Part shown: piece by piece, positions 53,818 through 62,466 of the stretch
How the letters are laid out: each line of letters starts with the position of its first letter
How positions within the stretch are numbered: position 1 is the stretch's first letter
Assembly (NCBI GenBank): GCA_965203575.1
Contig: OZ241894.1
Coordinates: forward strand, 2,418,001-2,482,000
DNA: 64,000 nucleotides
Direction of reading: 5' to 3'
From: Aldehydirespirator sp965203575
Lineage (GTDB): Bacteria; Actinomycetota; Acidimicrobiia; Acidimicrobiales; Aldehydirespiratoraceae
Notes under the pieces: generated by a model
Seen by the model: only the letters and a program-made list of their open reading frames with translations
Databases searched by the model: none
Told to the model about the DNA's origin: nothing
Program-made: the position numbers and the translations under genes

Positions 53818-55166
53818 TTGACCGTGAAGGGTCCGGTCGTCAGGATGTCGACCCCGAGTTCGTTCTCTACGTCTCGTATCGCTGAGAAGTATGCGGTTTC
53901 GTCTTCTCTATCACAATCGTCTCCGCCGGTGCCTCCGCCGTGTATGCCGAACGCGTATCCTCGGTCGTACCAGGGGCCACCGCTGTCCCCGAAACATGTC
54001 TTCAGCGTGTTCCCCCGGACCCGAACGAACGTGTAGTTGCATGTTGCTTCACATGATTTTGGATGGCGGGGCTGGTGGTTGATGCTGAAGACCGTCCCGC
54101 ACGATTCGCCGCTGTTCTTTCCGTGGTGGCAGATGTAGTTGTTCATCATCCGTGATCTAGAGATGTCGCCTCGCACATCGCACGGGGAGCCCGGGCCGCA
54201 AATGTGGTCGTCGAAGATCCGGTGGCTGGCGCCCGTCGGGATGCTGCGGAACTGAGCGTCAACATCGGGTCCCCATGCGCGCTCTACCAACGGGAGCTTC
54301 GCTCCGTGCATTGTGATCGGGTTGTCGTTGGTGCGGAAGCAGTGTCCGGCGGTGATGAGGCCGTACACACCCGTAAGTCGCTGCTTCGCTCCGAACCCTG
54401 AGGTACATGTGTGCATTGTCTCGCCGCCCTTGAAGTCGGCGGCCACGGACATTCCTCGACCATCTTCGACGGTGTACGCGACGTTGATGTGGTCTTGGAG
54501 TTGTTGGGTGACTTCGGTGATCTTGGCTTGGAGAGTTTCGTCTGTGACGGCGACTGGACCAGGGTCGGTCAGCCCGCCGGGGGCGGCGCTGGCGAGGCCG
54601 GGGTCGATGCCGATCTGGATGGCGTTGGCGCGCATGTCGATGTCGGTGAAGGTGACGATGGGCTTGATCTGCGCTGCGGTGTCGGGTCCGTCGGTGACTT
54701 GTCCGACTGGTCCGATGTCTTGGAACAGGCCGGTTTGGGCGGCGAGCAGCGCTGCGAGGCTGTGGGTGGCGCCGGTGCGGATCTGCACGTCGGTGTGGGC
54801 GTCGGCTATGCGGGCGGCCTCGGTGCTGGGGGGCTGGTCGCCGGTTAGCCAGACCCAGCCTGTGAATGTTCCGGTGTGGTCGATGCCCCAGCCGGCGAGC
54901 CGGGCGGTCTCGTGGCTGCGGATCTCAGCGAGTATGTCTTGGAGGGGCTGGATGCGGTCGAGTCGGCGCTGGGCCTCTGCATACGTGACCGAGTAGTCGG
55001 CGGCGTAGGACGCCACCGCCACGTCTACGGGCTCCTCGGTGCTGGCCTGGGCACCGGCTGTTGCAGCACTCGACGCCACCGCTATGGCCCCGGCGGCGGA
55101 TACAACCGCGAGCCACCGTGGGCGATGGTGCCGCAGACGGGCTGTCGTGTTCTTCGGATGGAGCAT
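53814..55166 (-). CDS. Secreted S1-family serine protease (alpha-lytic/streptogrisin-like) with pro-region
   Basis: 450 residues from ATG 55166, which follows GGAGG six bases upstream. Signal peptide ends near ATAGAQA. A long helical pro-region (about 45-260) precedes the catalytic domain, which has TAGHC (His), VDAQF (Asp) and GDSGGPW (Ser). Several Cys pairs could form disulfides. Proteases of this kind fold with the help of the pro-region and are secreted. A divergent LuxR-type gene shares its upstream region with it. Confidence 0.85.
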   Translation of the reverse strand: MLHPKNTTARLRHHRPRWLAVVSAAGAIAVASSAATAGAQASTEEPVDVAVASYAADYSVTYAEAQRRLDRIQPLQDILAEIRSHETARLAGWGIDHTGTFTGWVWLTGDQPPSTEAARIADAHTDVQIRTGATHSLAALLAAQTGLFQDIGPVGQVTDGPDTAAQIKPIVTFTDIDMRANAIQIGIDPGLASAAPGGLTDPGPVAVTDETLQAKITEVTQQLQDHINVAYTVEDGRGMSVAADFKGGETMHTCTSGFGAKQRLTGVYGLITAGHCFRTNDNPITMHGAKLPLVERAWGPDVDAQFRSIPTGASHRIFDDHICGPGSPCDVRGDISRSRMMNNYICHHGKNSGESCGTVFSINHQPRHPKSCEATCNYTFVRVRGNTLKTCFGDSGGPWYDRGYAFGIHGGGTGGDDCDREDETAYFSAIRDVENELGVDILTTGPFTVN

Positions 55167-55239
55167 CTGCTTCCTCCAGTTGGTTGGGCCGCTCATAGGG
55201 CCGTGTGCATCAACGAGGTTCAGCTTGGGGGTGCTCGCT

Positions 55240-55296
55240 GGGACATGTGTATCAAGTTGTGGGACATGTGTGTCAAGTTGTGGGACACATGTGTGA
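55240..55296. repeat. Tandem 21-nt repeats between the protease and the LuxR-type gene
   Basis: Units 55240-55260 and 55261-55281 differ at one base; a third, partial unit starts at 55282. The ACATGTGT box of unit 2 and its complement at 55285-55292 also form an inverted pair. It may be an operator array or a leftover IS end. Confidence 0.55.
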
Positions 55297-55351
55297 TGTA
55301 GTAAAGGACACAGGTGTCAACATCAGTGGTACAGACGCTGGCGGGCCGCTA

Positions 55352-56068
55352 ATGTCCGGGCCTGTGGTTAGCGGCGGGCCGGGCAGCGCCGAGTTGGCGA
55401 GGATGCACCTGGCCTGCGGGCGCGTCGCAGGCGCGGCTCGCGCCACTGCAGAGGCCCACCGCTTCGGAGCGCCGCAGGGAGCTCACGACAGGCTCTGGGA
55501 CGCGGAGTACCACGCCGAGGCAGCCGGCGTCTACGGCGAGTCGCTGCCTGCGTCCTACCAGCGCGACATCGCGTCGCTGTTCCACAACAGCGCCGACACG
55601 ATGGCAGCACAGACCATCCCGGCGCGACTGGCCGAGGACTGGGTGATCGTCACCGCCTACATGCGAAACGCCAGCGCCGCGATCATGGACTGGCTCTCAA
55701 GCAGCCCGGCCGGCGAGCCGTTGCACAGCGCTGCGGGGTCCTCGCAGATCGATGATCGCATCCCGATGGTGATCCGCTTCGACCGTCTCGCCGCACTGGC
55801 CTCCACCGAGGGAGCCCGGCGTCTCGAGCGGGCCGCGCTGGCGGTGCAGCACCACCTGGGCGTACCCGCAGCGCTCGCACTCGACGAACCACAGCGGCGC
55901 CTGCTCAGAGGCGTGGCGTCGGGCGCGGCCATCGTCGATCTGGCCGAGGAGCTCGGCTACTCCCGCAGCTCTATGTACCGGGAACTCTCCAGGCTGTGGG
56001 AGGCTCTCGAGGTGCCCGACCGCGCCCATGCAATACAAAAGGCCGCCGCCGAAGGACTCCTCGACTGA
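55352..56068 (+). CDS. LuxR-type HTH regulator without a receiver domain
   Basis: 238 residues. The C-terminal 60 (EPQRRLLRGVASGAAIVDLA...LGYSRSSMYRELSRLWEALE) are a GerE/LuxR-like HTH. The N-terminal part is helical, with no REC phosphorylation site and no clear ligand-binding domain. ATG 55352 was taken; upstream in-frame ATGs are inside the repeat array. It is divergent from the S1 protease gene and may control it through the repeats. Confidence 0.65.
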   Translation: MSGPVVSGGPGSAELARMHLACGRVAGAARATAEAHRFGAPQGAHDRLWDAEYHAEAAGVYGESLPASYQRDIASLFHNSADTMAAQTIPARLAEDWVIVTAYMRNASAAIMDWLSSSPAGEPLHSAAGSSQIDDRIPMVIRFDRLAALASTEGARRLERAALAVQHHLGVPAALALDEPQRRLLRGVASGAAIVDLAEELGYSRSSMYRELSRLWEALEVPDRAHAIQKAAAEGLLD

Positions 56069-56124
56069 GCAGACACGTTGCAAGTCGACCGTGCAAACAA
56101 CTTTGGGTCAGTGGGGTAGCGGCA

Positions 56125-56931
56125 TCAGGGTTCGATCAGGGGGAAGACCTCTCCGGCCACCGGGTCGCCGGTGCTCAGGCCGTGGGGGAGCATCTTCCAG
56201 AACACCGCGGCCTGCTCGCCGAGGTCCAGGTAGCGGGTGTCGGGGTGGGCGTAGCGGGTCGACAGGCGCCGGAAGGGCCGGTCGGCCACCTCGCGGATGC
56301 CGGTGGAGTGCAGCATCCGCGAGTCGATGGCCACCGCGTCGCCGGCCTGAAGATCCCAAGTGGTGACCGGGAACCGGCCGGGGTCGGCGTCCACGTCGGG
56401 CACCGGCTCCAGCTCAGAGGCCCCGCCGATGGTGTCGATCGATGAGGAGAACTCGATCGGCGCGTAGGTGATGCCGGTGGCGTGGGAGCCCTCCACTACC
56501 CGCAACGCGGCGTCGGCGGTCACGTCGTCGAGGGTCACCCAGATGGTGACGAAGGGCCGGTCGAGGTTGTAGTAGGGGTGGTCCTGGTGCCAGGGGCTGC
56601 GCGAGATCGCGCCGGGCTCCGAGCAGAACCACTGGTCCTCGATCAGCACCGCGGCGTCGGCTCCACACAGCTCCGCGCCCAGCGCGGGCAGGTTCGATTC
56701 GTGGGTCGCCTCGGCGATGTCGGGGTCGTCGAACCAGCGGAACAGGTCGCTGTCCACCTTGAGCTCGTCGGGCGGCGACAGCACGCCGTAGAACTGGCTG
56801 GGGCTGGCCTGGCAGCGCTCGATGGCCGCGTGCAGCCGCTCGCACCACGCTCGGTCCAGCAGCCCCGGGATCACCGTCGCGCCCCGGGTCTCGAAGGCGG
56901 TCCGGCGCTCGCCGTCCGGCTCAGCGGGCAC
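56125..56931 (-). CDS. Phytanoyl-CoA dioxygenase-family (PhyH) oxygenase
   Basis: 268 residues with the Fe(II)/2-oxoglutarate facial triad: His115 and Asp117 in SPWHQDHPY, His208 in MLHST, and a following Arg for 2-oxoglutarate. The family hydroxylates varied small molecules. It overlaps the Rieske alpha gene by 11 bases at the end of the import/oxygenase operon, so it likely acts on the same compound or its product. Confidence 0.85.
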   Translation of the reverse strand: MPAEPDGERRTAFETRGATVIPGLLDRAWCERLHAAIERCQASPSQFYGVLSPPDELKVDSDLFRWFDDPDIAEATHESNLPALGAELCGADAAVLIEDQWFCSEPGAISRSPWHQDHPYYNLDRPFVTIWVTLDDVTADAALRVVEGSHATGITYAPIEFSSSIDTIGGASELEPVPDVDADPGRFPVTTWDLQAGDAVAIDSRMLHSTGIREVADRPFRRLSTRYAHPDTRYLDLGEQAAVFWKMLPHGLSTGDPVAGEVFPLIEP

Positions 56932-58198
56932 GGGTGGCCGCCGGATCGGTCATCATCTCGGCGTAGTGGGCGAGGTAGCGCCGCTGGGGAGCCTCGGAGG
57001 TGATCGGGCCGCAGATCGTCCCGTCGGTGCCGGCATCGCCGTCGCCGCCGTCGTCGGGAAGGCCCCGGCTCATGTCGATCCACTCCATCTCGGGAATGGA
57101 CAGGCCCCGCTGGACTCGCTCGAACATGTCGAGGTCGTCGGGGGTGCCGAAGTTGACGAAGTCCTCGTCGACCCGCAGACGCAGCAGGTTGATCTCCGGC
57201 GGCGCACCGGGCGCCGAGGTGAGCCATAGCTGCAGCCTGGTCCGGTCCACCGCGACCGGCTCGACCACCAGGAGCTGGTTGCCGACGAAGATCAGGTTGG
57301 GGAAGAGGGAGAGGTTGAGCATGCTGCCCGTGGCCAGGTCGAGCAGTTCGCCGGCGCCGGCATCGGCGAGCTTCGACTCCAGCGGCTCCCGGAACGGCAC
57401 GTCGCGCATCGTGGCCCACGGCCCCTGGGGGATGCCCGGACGCTGGTCCACCACCATGTGGCCGTTGCGCAGCGCCATCGACACCATCGGGGTGGACCCC
57501 GGGTCCCGGGCCAGCACCGTCTCGGTGTCCACCATCTCGCCCAGCGTGTTGTAGGAGTGGTGGGCGAAGGTGGCGTGCAGGCCGTCGGCCGCGTTGTCCC
57601 ACGACAGCTTCCAGTTGCCCGCGAACTCCAGGAGCTGCGGCGATCCCATCACCGCCATCTCGCCGCCGGGGTGGCGGTCGATGATGGTGTCGAGGGCCTC
57701 GCGGGCCTCGCCCAGCCAGTACTCCAGCGGCTCGGGGTCGGCATTGAGGGTGGCGAACACGAACCCCCGGTAGCTGGCCGCCTCGAGCCTGCCTAGCGAG
57801 AGCGTCGAGTAGTCCTCCGCCGGGTGGTCGCCGGGGAAGGGAATGGCCATCAGCCGGCCGTCGGGCGAGTAGGTCCAGCCGTGGTAGGGGCACACGAACC
57901 GCTTGGCGCAGCCGCCGGCATCGCCGACGACCACAGTCCCCCGGTGCGCGCACCGGTTCAGCAGCACGTTCACCGCGCCGTCTCGCCCCCGGGTCATCAG
58001 GACTGGCCGCAGACCCAGCGTGGTGGTGCGGTAGTCGCCCGGTGCGGGAATCTCGCTTTCGTGGCCCACGTAGCACCACGACGCGGCGAACACCCGGGTC
58101 ATCTCCAGGCCGAAGATCTGCGGGTCGGTGTAGAGGCGGCGGTGGACCCGGTGGGGCTGCACCAGTTGTGTGAAGTCGATGGCAGTCACGTCAATCAC
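56921..58198 (-). CDS. Rieske dioxygenase alpha subunit
   Basis: 425 residues. Rieske ligands Cys83/His85 (CAHRG) and Cys103/His106 (CPYHGW), then catalytic iron in NAADGLHATFAHH (Asp205, His208, His213). This is the large subunit of ring-hydroxylating dioxygenases. The beta subunit is encoded 18 bases upstream in transcription. No ferredoxin or reductase gene is present, so electrons must come from elsewhere. The substrate is unknown, but the importer in the same operon should bring it in. Confidence 0.85.
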   Translation of the reverse strand: MIDVTAIDFTQLVQPHRVHRRLYTDPQIFGLEMTRVFAASWCYVGHESEIPAPGDYRTTTLGLRPVLMTRGRDGAVNVLLNRCAHRGTVVVGDAGGCAKRFVCPYHGWTYSPDGRLMAIPFPGDHPAEDYSTLSLGRLEAASYRGFVFATLNADPEPLEYWLGEAREALDTIIDRHPGGEMAVMGSPQLLEFAGNWKLSWDNAADGLHATFAHHSYNTLGEMVDTETVLARDPGSTPMVSMALRNGHMVVDQRPGIPQGPWATMRDVPFREPLESKLADAGAGELLDLATGSMLNLSLFPNLIFVGNQLLVVEPVAVDRTRLQLWLTSAPGAPPEINLLRLRVDEDFVNFGTPDDLDMFERVQRGLSIPEMEWIDMSRGLPDDGGDGDAGTDGTICGPITSEAPQRRYLAHYAEMMTDPAATRAR

Positions 58199-58216
58199 CC
58201 TCCTTCCGCTCGGCCT

Positions 58217-58810
58217 CTAGAGCAGGAAGCTCGGATTGCGGACGCCGGTGCCGAGCGCGGCCACGACGAGGATCTTGGTGCGGCGCCGGAGGTCGTCGCC
58301 GACGAGTTCGTGGATCTGGTATCCGGCCAACTGCTGGTGCCGGCCGTGGCGGTGCTCGTCTAACAGCAGACTGGAGCGGGTGATCAGCCCGCCTCCTGGT
58401 GCGGGCCAGGCCTCGACGCCGCCGACGATGCGGGTGGTGCGCGACGGCGGCTGCTGGCCCCAGGCGGCGGGATCCCGGCGCCACTCGACGCGCTCGACCA
58501 GCCGCCGCCGATCGTCCAGCAGCAGCGACTGGTCGGTGCCGGGGTGAGCCGGCGCTGACAGCGGCACCCACAGCACGGCGTCGTCGGTCCATCCGCAGAG
58601 CCAGTCCTCGAATCGGCCGGCGTCCAGCAGCCGGGCCTCGTGCAGCAACGCGGGCTCGGCCACGGCCGACAGGTCCGGGTCGGATCGCGGGCGGTCGTCC
58701 ATTCCGGCCAGCAGCTCGCCCAACTCGTCGTAGCGGGCCAGCACGGTGGCCTGATCGCCCGGCGCCTCCGGGCTGGGCCCCTCGGGCGGGATGGCGGCGG
58801 CGACGGTCAT
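58217..58810 (-). CDS. Ring-hydroxylating dioxygenase beta subunit
   Basis: 197 residues. EARLLDAGRFEDWL is the common N-terminal signature of the NTF2-like beta subunits, followed by TDDAVLWVPL and TRIVGGVEAW. It has no cofactor and stabilises the alpha trimer. ATG 58810 overlaps the permease stop by 4 bases (ATGA). Confidence 0.85.
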   Translation of the reverse strand: MTVAAAIPPEGPSPEAPGDQATVLARYDELGELLAGMDDRPRSDPDLSAVAEPALLHEARLLDAGRFEDWLCGWTDDAVLWVPLSAPAHPGTDQSLLLDDRRRLVERVEWRRDPAAWGQQPPSRTTRIVGGVEAWPAPGGGLITRSSLLLDEHRHGRHQQLAGYQIHELVGDDLRRRTKILVVAALGTGVRNPSFLL

Positions 58811-60429
58811 CGCGAGATTCCCGGAGCCATGCGCTCGAGGGTGCGGAGCTCGAGCGCGGCCACCAGCCAGTAGCCGATCACGGCCACGATCGTCAGCACC
58901 GCCACCGACACCCACAGGATCTTGAAGTCGTTGCGGGTGAAGGCGGTGACCATCACCGCCCCGATCCCGTCGCCGGTGGCGAGCCACTCGGCCACGGTGG
59001 CGCCCAGCAGCGAGGTGGGCACCGCGATGCGGGCCGAGGCCAGCAGGGCCGGCACCGACGTCGGCAGGTAGGCGTTGCGCACGTTGGCAACCGAGGCGGC
59101 GTCGTAGGACTTGAGCACGTCGAGGATCCCCTCCGGTGTGCGGGTCATGGCCGTGTAGCAGTTGACCAGCGTCGGGAAGAACGACATCACGGCCACGATG
59201 GCGGTGGTGGTCAAGAGGCCCCGCCCGACGAACAGGATGATCACCGGCGTGGTGACGATGATCGGGATCGACCGCAGCGCCACCGCCATCGGCATCAGGG
59301 CCCGCTCCAGCCACGGGACCAGGATGAACACGAGCGCGGTCGCCAGCGCGCCGACAAGACCGACCACGTAGCCCAGCGAGGTCGTCCACAGCGTGGTGCC
59401 CAGCGCCCCGAAGATGATCGAGCGGGTCTCGGCCGCCTCGGGGACCGAGAACATCTCGGCCCACACGTCGAAGGGCGTCTTGGCGAAGAACGGCTCGATC
59501 CCGAACACCCACAGGAACGCGTACCAGAACACGAACACCACCGCGATGGGGGCCGCCAGCCCGGCCAGCCGGTTGAGCAGGCCGGGCTCGGTGCGGGCCA
59601 CCGGCACCGCGCCCACATCCAGTGCGGGCGACCAGGGGCACAGGAACCGGCCCAGTGCTCCGATGGCCAGGTACCCGCCGGTGGCCACGATGGTGGACAT
59701 CACCGCGATCACCCAGATCCGGTCGGTCTGGAGCGCCCCCAGGGCCCTGACCGTGAGGATGCCCAGGCCCCGGTGCGCGCCGGTGAACTCGCCCACCACC
59801 GCGCCGAGGAAGGCGGCCGGCGCGGCGATCTGCAACCCGGCGAACAGCGCCGGGACCGACGCCCGGACCCGGACGTTGCGGAAGGCCGTCAGCCGGCCCC
59901 GGCCGTAGGAGCGGATCACGTCGAGGGCGCTGCCCGGCGCCAGGTCGAAGCCCAACAGCGCGGCCACGTAGGTGGTGAACACCACGGCCAGCGCCGACAG
60001 CGCGATGGGGGTGGCGTTGCCCGGCCCGGTGATCAGCCGCAGGATCGGGGCTATCGCGATGAACGGCAGGCAGAAGACGGTCAGCACCACGGCGCCGATG
60101 CTGCGCCGCAGCCACGGCACCAGCGTCGACGTCACCGCCAGTGCGGTGGCGGCCAGGTTCCCCCACAGGAACCCCCAGGCCGCCGTCTTGGTCGAGTGCC
60201 ACAGATTGCGCAGATAGAGGCCGCGGAACTCGAAGAACTCCGCCACCACCGCGGTGGGCGGCGACAGCCGGTACGAGCCCGCGTACACCGTGCGGGCCAG
60301 CAGCTCCCACAGCAGCAGCACTGCGATCCCGACCGCCGAGCTCAGAAGCCGCGGCGGCACCCGGTCGAGCCGGCTGCCGCCGGCCGGGCGTGTCGGCGCG
60401 GCGGCCGCGGTCTCGGCGGTGGAGCTCAA
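58807..60429 (-). CDS. Fused double ABC permease (NitT/TauT type)
   Basis: 540 residues containing two complete BPD_transp_1 permease domains in one chain. The first half has IQTDRIWVIA-like helices after GEFTGAHRGLGIL, the second has VAEWLATGDGIGAVM: each carries the EAA-loop equivalent that contacts the ATPase. Usual NitT/TauT importers use two identical 250-residue permeases. Here both halves are linked, with divergent sequence. The gene overlaps the ATPase stop and the beta-subunit start by 4 bases each. Confidence 0.8.
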   Translation of the reverse strand: MSSTAETAAAAPTRPAGGSRLDRVPPRLLSSAVGIAVLLLWELLARTVYAGSYRLSPPTAVVAEFFEFRGLYLRNLWHSTKTAAWGFLWGNLAATALAVTSTLVPWLRRSIGAVVLTVFCLPFIAIAPILRLITGPGNATPIALSALAVVFTTYVAALLGFDLAPGSALDVIRSYGRGRLTAFRNVRVRASVPALFAGLQIAAPAAFLGAVVGEFTGAHRGLGILTVRALGALQTDRIWVIAVMSTIVATGGYLAIGALGRFLCPWSPALDVGAVPVARTEPGLLNRLAGLAAPIAVVFVFWYAFLWVFGIEPFFAKTPFDVWAEMFSVPEAAETRSIIFGALGTTLWTTSLGYVVGLVGALATALVFILVPWLERALMPMAVALRSIPIIVTTPVIILFVGRGLLTTTAIVAVMSFFPTLVNCYTAMTRTPEGILDVLKSYDAASVANVRNAYLPTSVPALLASARIAVPTSLLGATVAEWLATGDGIGAVMVTAFTRNDFKILWVSVAVLTIVAVIGYWLVAALELRTLERMAPGISR

Positions 60430-61229
60430 CTGGGGTCCGAGTCGAGTTGCACGACCTGCCCCTCGGAGCGGTGCAGGCTGGCCGAGACCGCCTCCACCTC
60501 GGCGTGGAACCGGTCGGTGAGCAGCAGTTCACGGGTGCGGGGCCGCTCGAAGCCGATGGTGTGGCGGGCCACCACCCTGCCCGGACGGGGCGACATGACC
60601 AGCACCTCGTCGGCCACATACACCGCCTCGGGGATGGAGTGGGTGACCAGGATGGTGGTGGTGCCGCGGGCCGTCCAGATCCGCTGAAGCTCGTCGTTGA
60701 GCTGCTGGCGGGTCAACGCGTCGAGGGCGCCGAACGGCTCGTCGAGCAGCAGCAGGTCCGGGTTGGTGACCAGCGACCGGGCGATGGCCACCCGCTGGCG
60801 CATGCCTCCCGACAGCTGCGAGGGCCGGGCCTTCTCAAAATCCTGCAAGCCGACCAGTTCGACCAGTTCGTCGACCGCCTTGGTGTCGTGGCGCCGGCCG
60901 ACGAGCTCCAGCGCCAGCCGGATATTGGTCGAGACCGTCCGCCACGGCAGAAGCGAAGGATCCTGGAAGGCCACCCCGATGCGCTGGCGCCGCCGCATCT
61001 CGTCGGGCGACGAGCCGCCGGAGTCGATGGTCCCCTCGTCGGGGGTGTCCAGGCCGGCCACAAGGCGCAGCGCGGTGGACTTGCCACAGCCCGATGGCCC
61101 GATCAGCGCAGTGAAGCCGCCCGCGGGCACGTGCAGGTCGAACCCGTGCAGCGCGACGACCTCGCCGTCGCCCAGGGCGAAGGTGCGTCCGACCCCGACG
61201 ACATCAACCGGCGCTCCCCGCCGGTCCAT
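60426..61229 (-). CDS. ABC transporter ATPase (NitT/TauT type)
   Basis: 267 residues. Walker A GPSGCGKST, Q-loop FQDPSLLPW, signature LSGGMRQR, Walker B LLLLDEPFGALD, H-loop THSIPEA: typical of the nitrate/sulfonate/taurine/thiamine-precursor class. ATG 61229 used; GTG 61232 is adjacent. It energises the fused permease. Confidence 0.85.
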   Translation of the reverse strand: MDRRGAPVDVVGVGRTFALGDGEVVALHGFDLHVPAGGFTALIGPSGCGKSTALRLVAGLDTPDEGTIDSGGSSPDEMRRRQRIGVAFQDPSLLPWRTVSTNIRLALELVGRRHDTKAVDELVELVGLQDFEKARPSQLSGGMRQRVAIARSLVTNPDLLLLDEPFGALDALTRQQLNDELQRIWTARGTTTILVTHSIPEAVYVADEVLVMSPRPGRVVARHTIGFERPRTRELLLTDRFHAEVEAVSASLHRSEGQVVQLDSDPS

Positions 61230-61276
61230 CACCTGCGTGTTCTAGGGATGGTTGCGACGCTCCGGCGAACGCTACG

Positions 61277-62320
61277 TCACGACAGCACGGGACCGTCGGC
61301 GTAGATCTCGGCGAGCAGCGAGCGGTCCCAGAAGTCCTCAGAGACGTTCACGCCGAGCGCCTTCAGGACCCGGATGTTGTCGGCCACCGACTGGTCGGTC
61401 CACCACAGGAAGCCGCTGGCGTCGGTCACGTCGCTGAACATCAGCTTGGTGAACTCGTGGGCCTTGATCGTCTCGGTCTCGAGGTCCATGCCCGCGTCGG
61501 GGAACCGGTCGACGGTCACCTGCGCGGCGGTGTCGGGGTCGGCCTTGTGGTCCTGCCAGCCGAGGATCTCGCCCCGCAACAGCGACTTCACGGTCTCGCG
61601 GTTGTTGGCCAGGGTCTCCTCGGTGACGATGTAGGTCTGGCTGTGGACCGCGTAGCCGAAGTCGGCGAACAACATGGTCGTGTTGTCGATCCCGGCCACG
61701 GTCATGGCCACCGGCAGGTCGACGAGCCAGCACAGCAGGCAGTCGACCTCGCCGTTGACCAGCGGGGCCGGGTCGTAGTCGGCCTGGATGACCTCGATGG
61801 CGTTGACATCGACGCCGTTGAGCGACGACAGCAGCTCGAGGTCGAGCTGGTTGTTGAAGGCCATGCCGAGCCTCCGGCCCTCCAGGTCCTTGGGCTCGTT
61901 GACCGGGTTGCTGGTCAACGAGGCGATCACGAAGGGGTTGCGCTGCATGGCCACGCCCACGACCTTGAGCGGCGCGCCGTCGGCCCACGCCTGACCCGCG
62001 AAGTTGGCGGCCGAAATGCCCATGATGGACTGGCCCGCGATGACCGAGGTGTCGGGCGACACGCCCGGTCCACCGGGCACCAGCGTCACGTCGAGGCCGT
62101 TCGCGGCGTAGTGGCCGTTCGCGTCGGCAAGGTAGGAGCCGCCGAACTGCACTGAGTCGAACCAGCTCAGGTGGAAGTTCACCGGCGTGAGCGGCGCCGC
62201 GGGCGGGGGCTCGGTGGAGCCCGAGCACGCGGTGATCAAGCTGCTGCCGCCCAGCAGCAGCCCGGCACCTGCGGCGGTGCCTCCCAGGAATGTGCGTCTG
62301 GAGAATTGGTTGGCGGTCAT
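61277..62320 (-). CDS. ABC transporter substrate-binding lipoprotein (NMT1/THI5-like)
   Basis: 347 residues. Twin-arginine-type start SRRTFLGG, hydrophobic signal and lipobox LITAC. The mature domain (VNFHLSWFDSVQFGGSYLA, QADYDPAPLVNGEVDCLL) has the NMT1/THI5 fold used for pyrimidine, taurine or aromatic-sulfonate uptake. First gene of the import/oxygenase operon, with the 29-bp palindrome about 50 bases upstream. The ligand is not determined. Confidence 0.85.
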   Translation of the reverse strand: MTANQFSRRTFLGGTAAGAGLLLGGSSLITACSGSTEPPPAAPLTPVNFHLSWFDSVQFGGSYLADANGHYAANGLDVTLVPGGPGVSPDTSVIAGQSIMGISAANFAGQAWADGAPLKVVGVAMQRNPFVIASLTSNPVNEPKDLEGRRLGMAFNNQLDLELLSSLNGVDVNAIEVIQADYDPAPLVNGEVDCLLCWLVDLPVAMTVAGIDNTTMLFADFGYAVHSQTYIVTEETLANNRETVKSLLRGEILGWQDHKADPDTAAQVTVDRFPDAGMDLETETIKAHEFTKLMFSDVTDASGFLWWTDQSVADNIRVLKALGVNVSEDFWDRSLLAEIYADGPVLS

Positions 62321-62369
62321 GGGTCCCCCTGTTCAGACAGCCCGCGACGGTGAGCCGGCGAAGGCTGAG

Positions 62370-62398
62370 GTGCTACTTTGATCACATCAAAGTAGCAC
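62370..62398. promoter_or_regulatory. 29-bp palindromic operator
   Basis: Perfect 13-bp arms GTGCTACTTTGAT (62370-62382) and ATCAAAGTAGCAC (62386-62398) around CAC. It is about 50 bases upstream of the binding-protein gene start and downstream of the DtxR-type gene. Its core equals the palindrome at 48561-48575. No T-tract follows on the minus strand, which argues against a terminator. Confidence 0.65.
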
Positions 62399-62466
62399 GG
62401 GCCGGATGGACGCGCCCAAGCGAGACGCCGCGCCCCGCGACGGGCGAGAAGTAGGCCAGGACGCGC

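Noticed and set aside
55240..55296. Repeat array as CRISPR
   Set aside because: Only two to three units without spacers and no cas genes in the window.
62370..62398. Palindrome as a terminator of the DtxR-type gene
   Set aside because: No T-tract on the minus strand, it stands 50 bases before the next start, and its core recurs at 48561 upstream of other genes.
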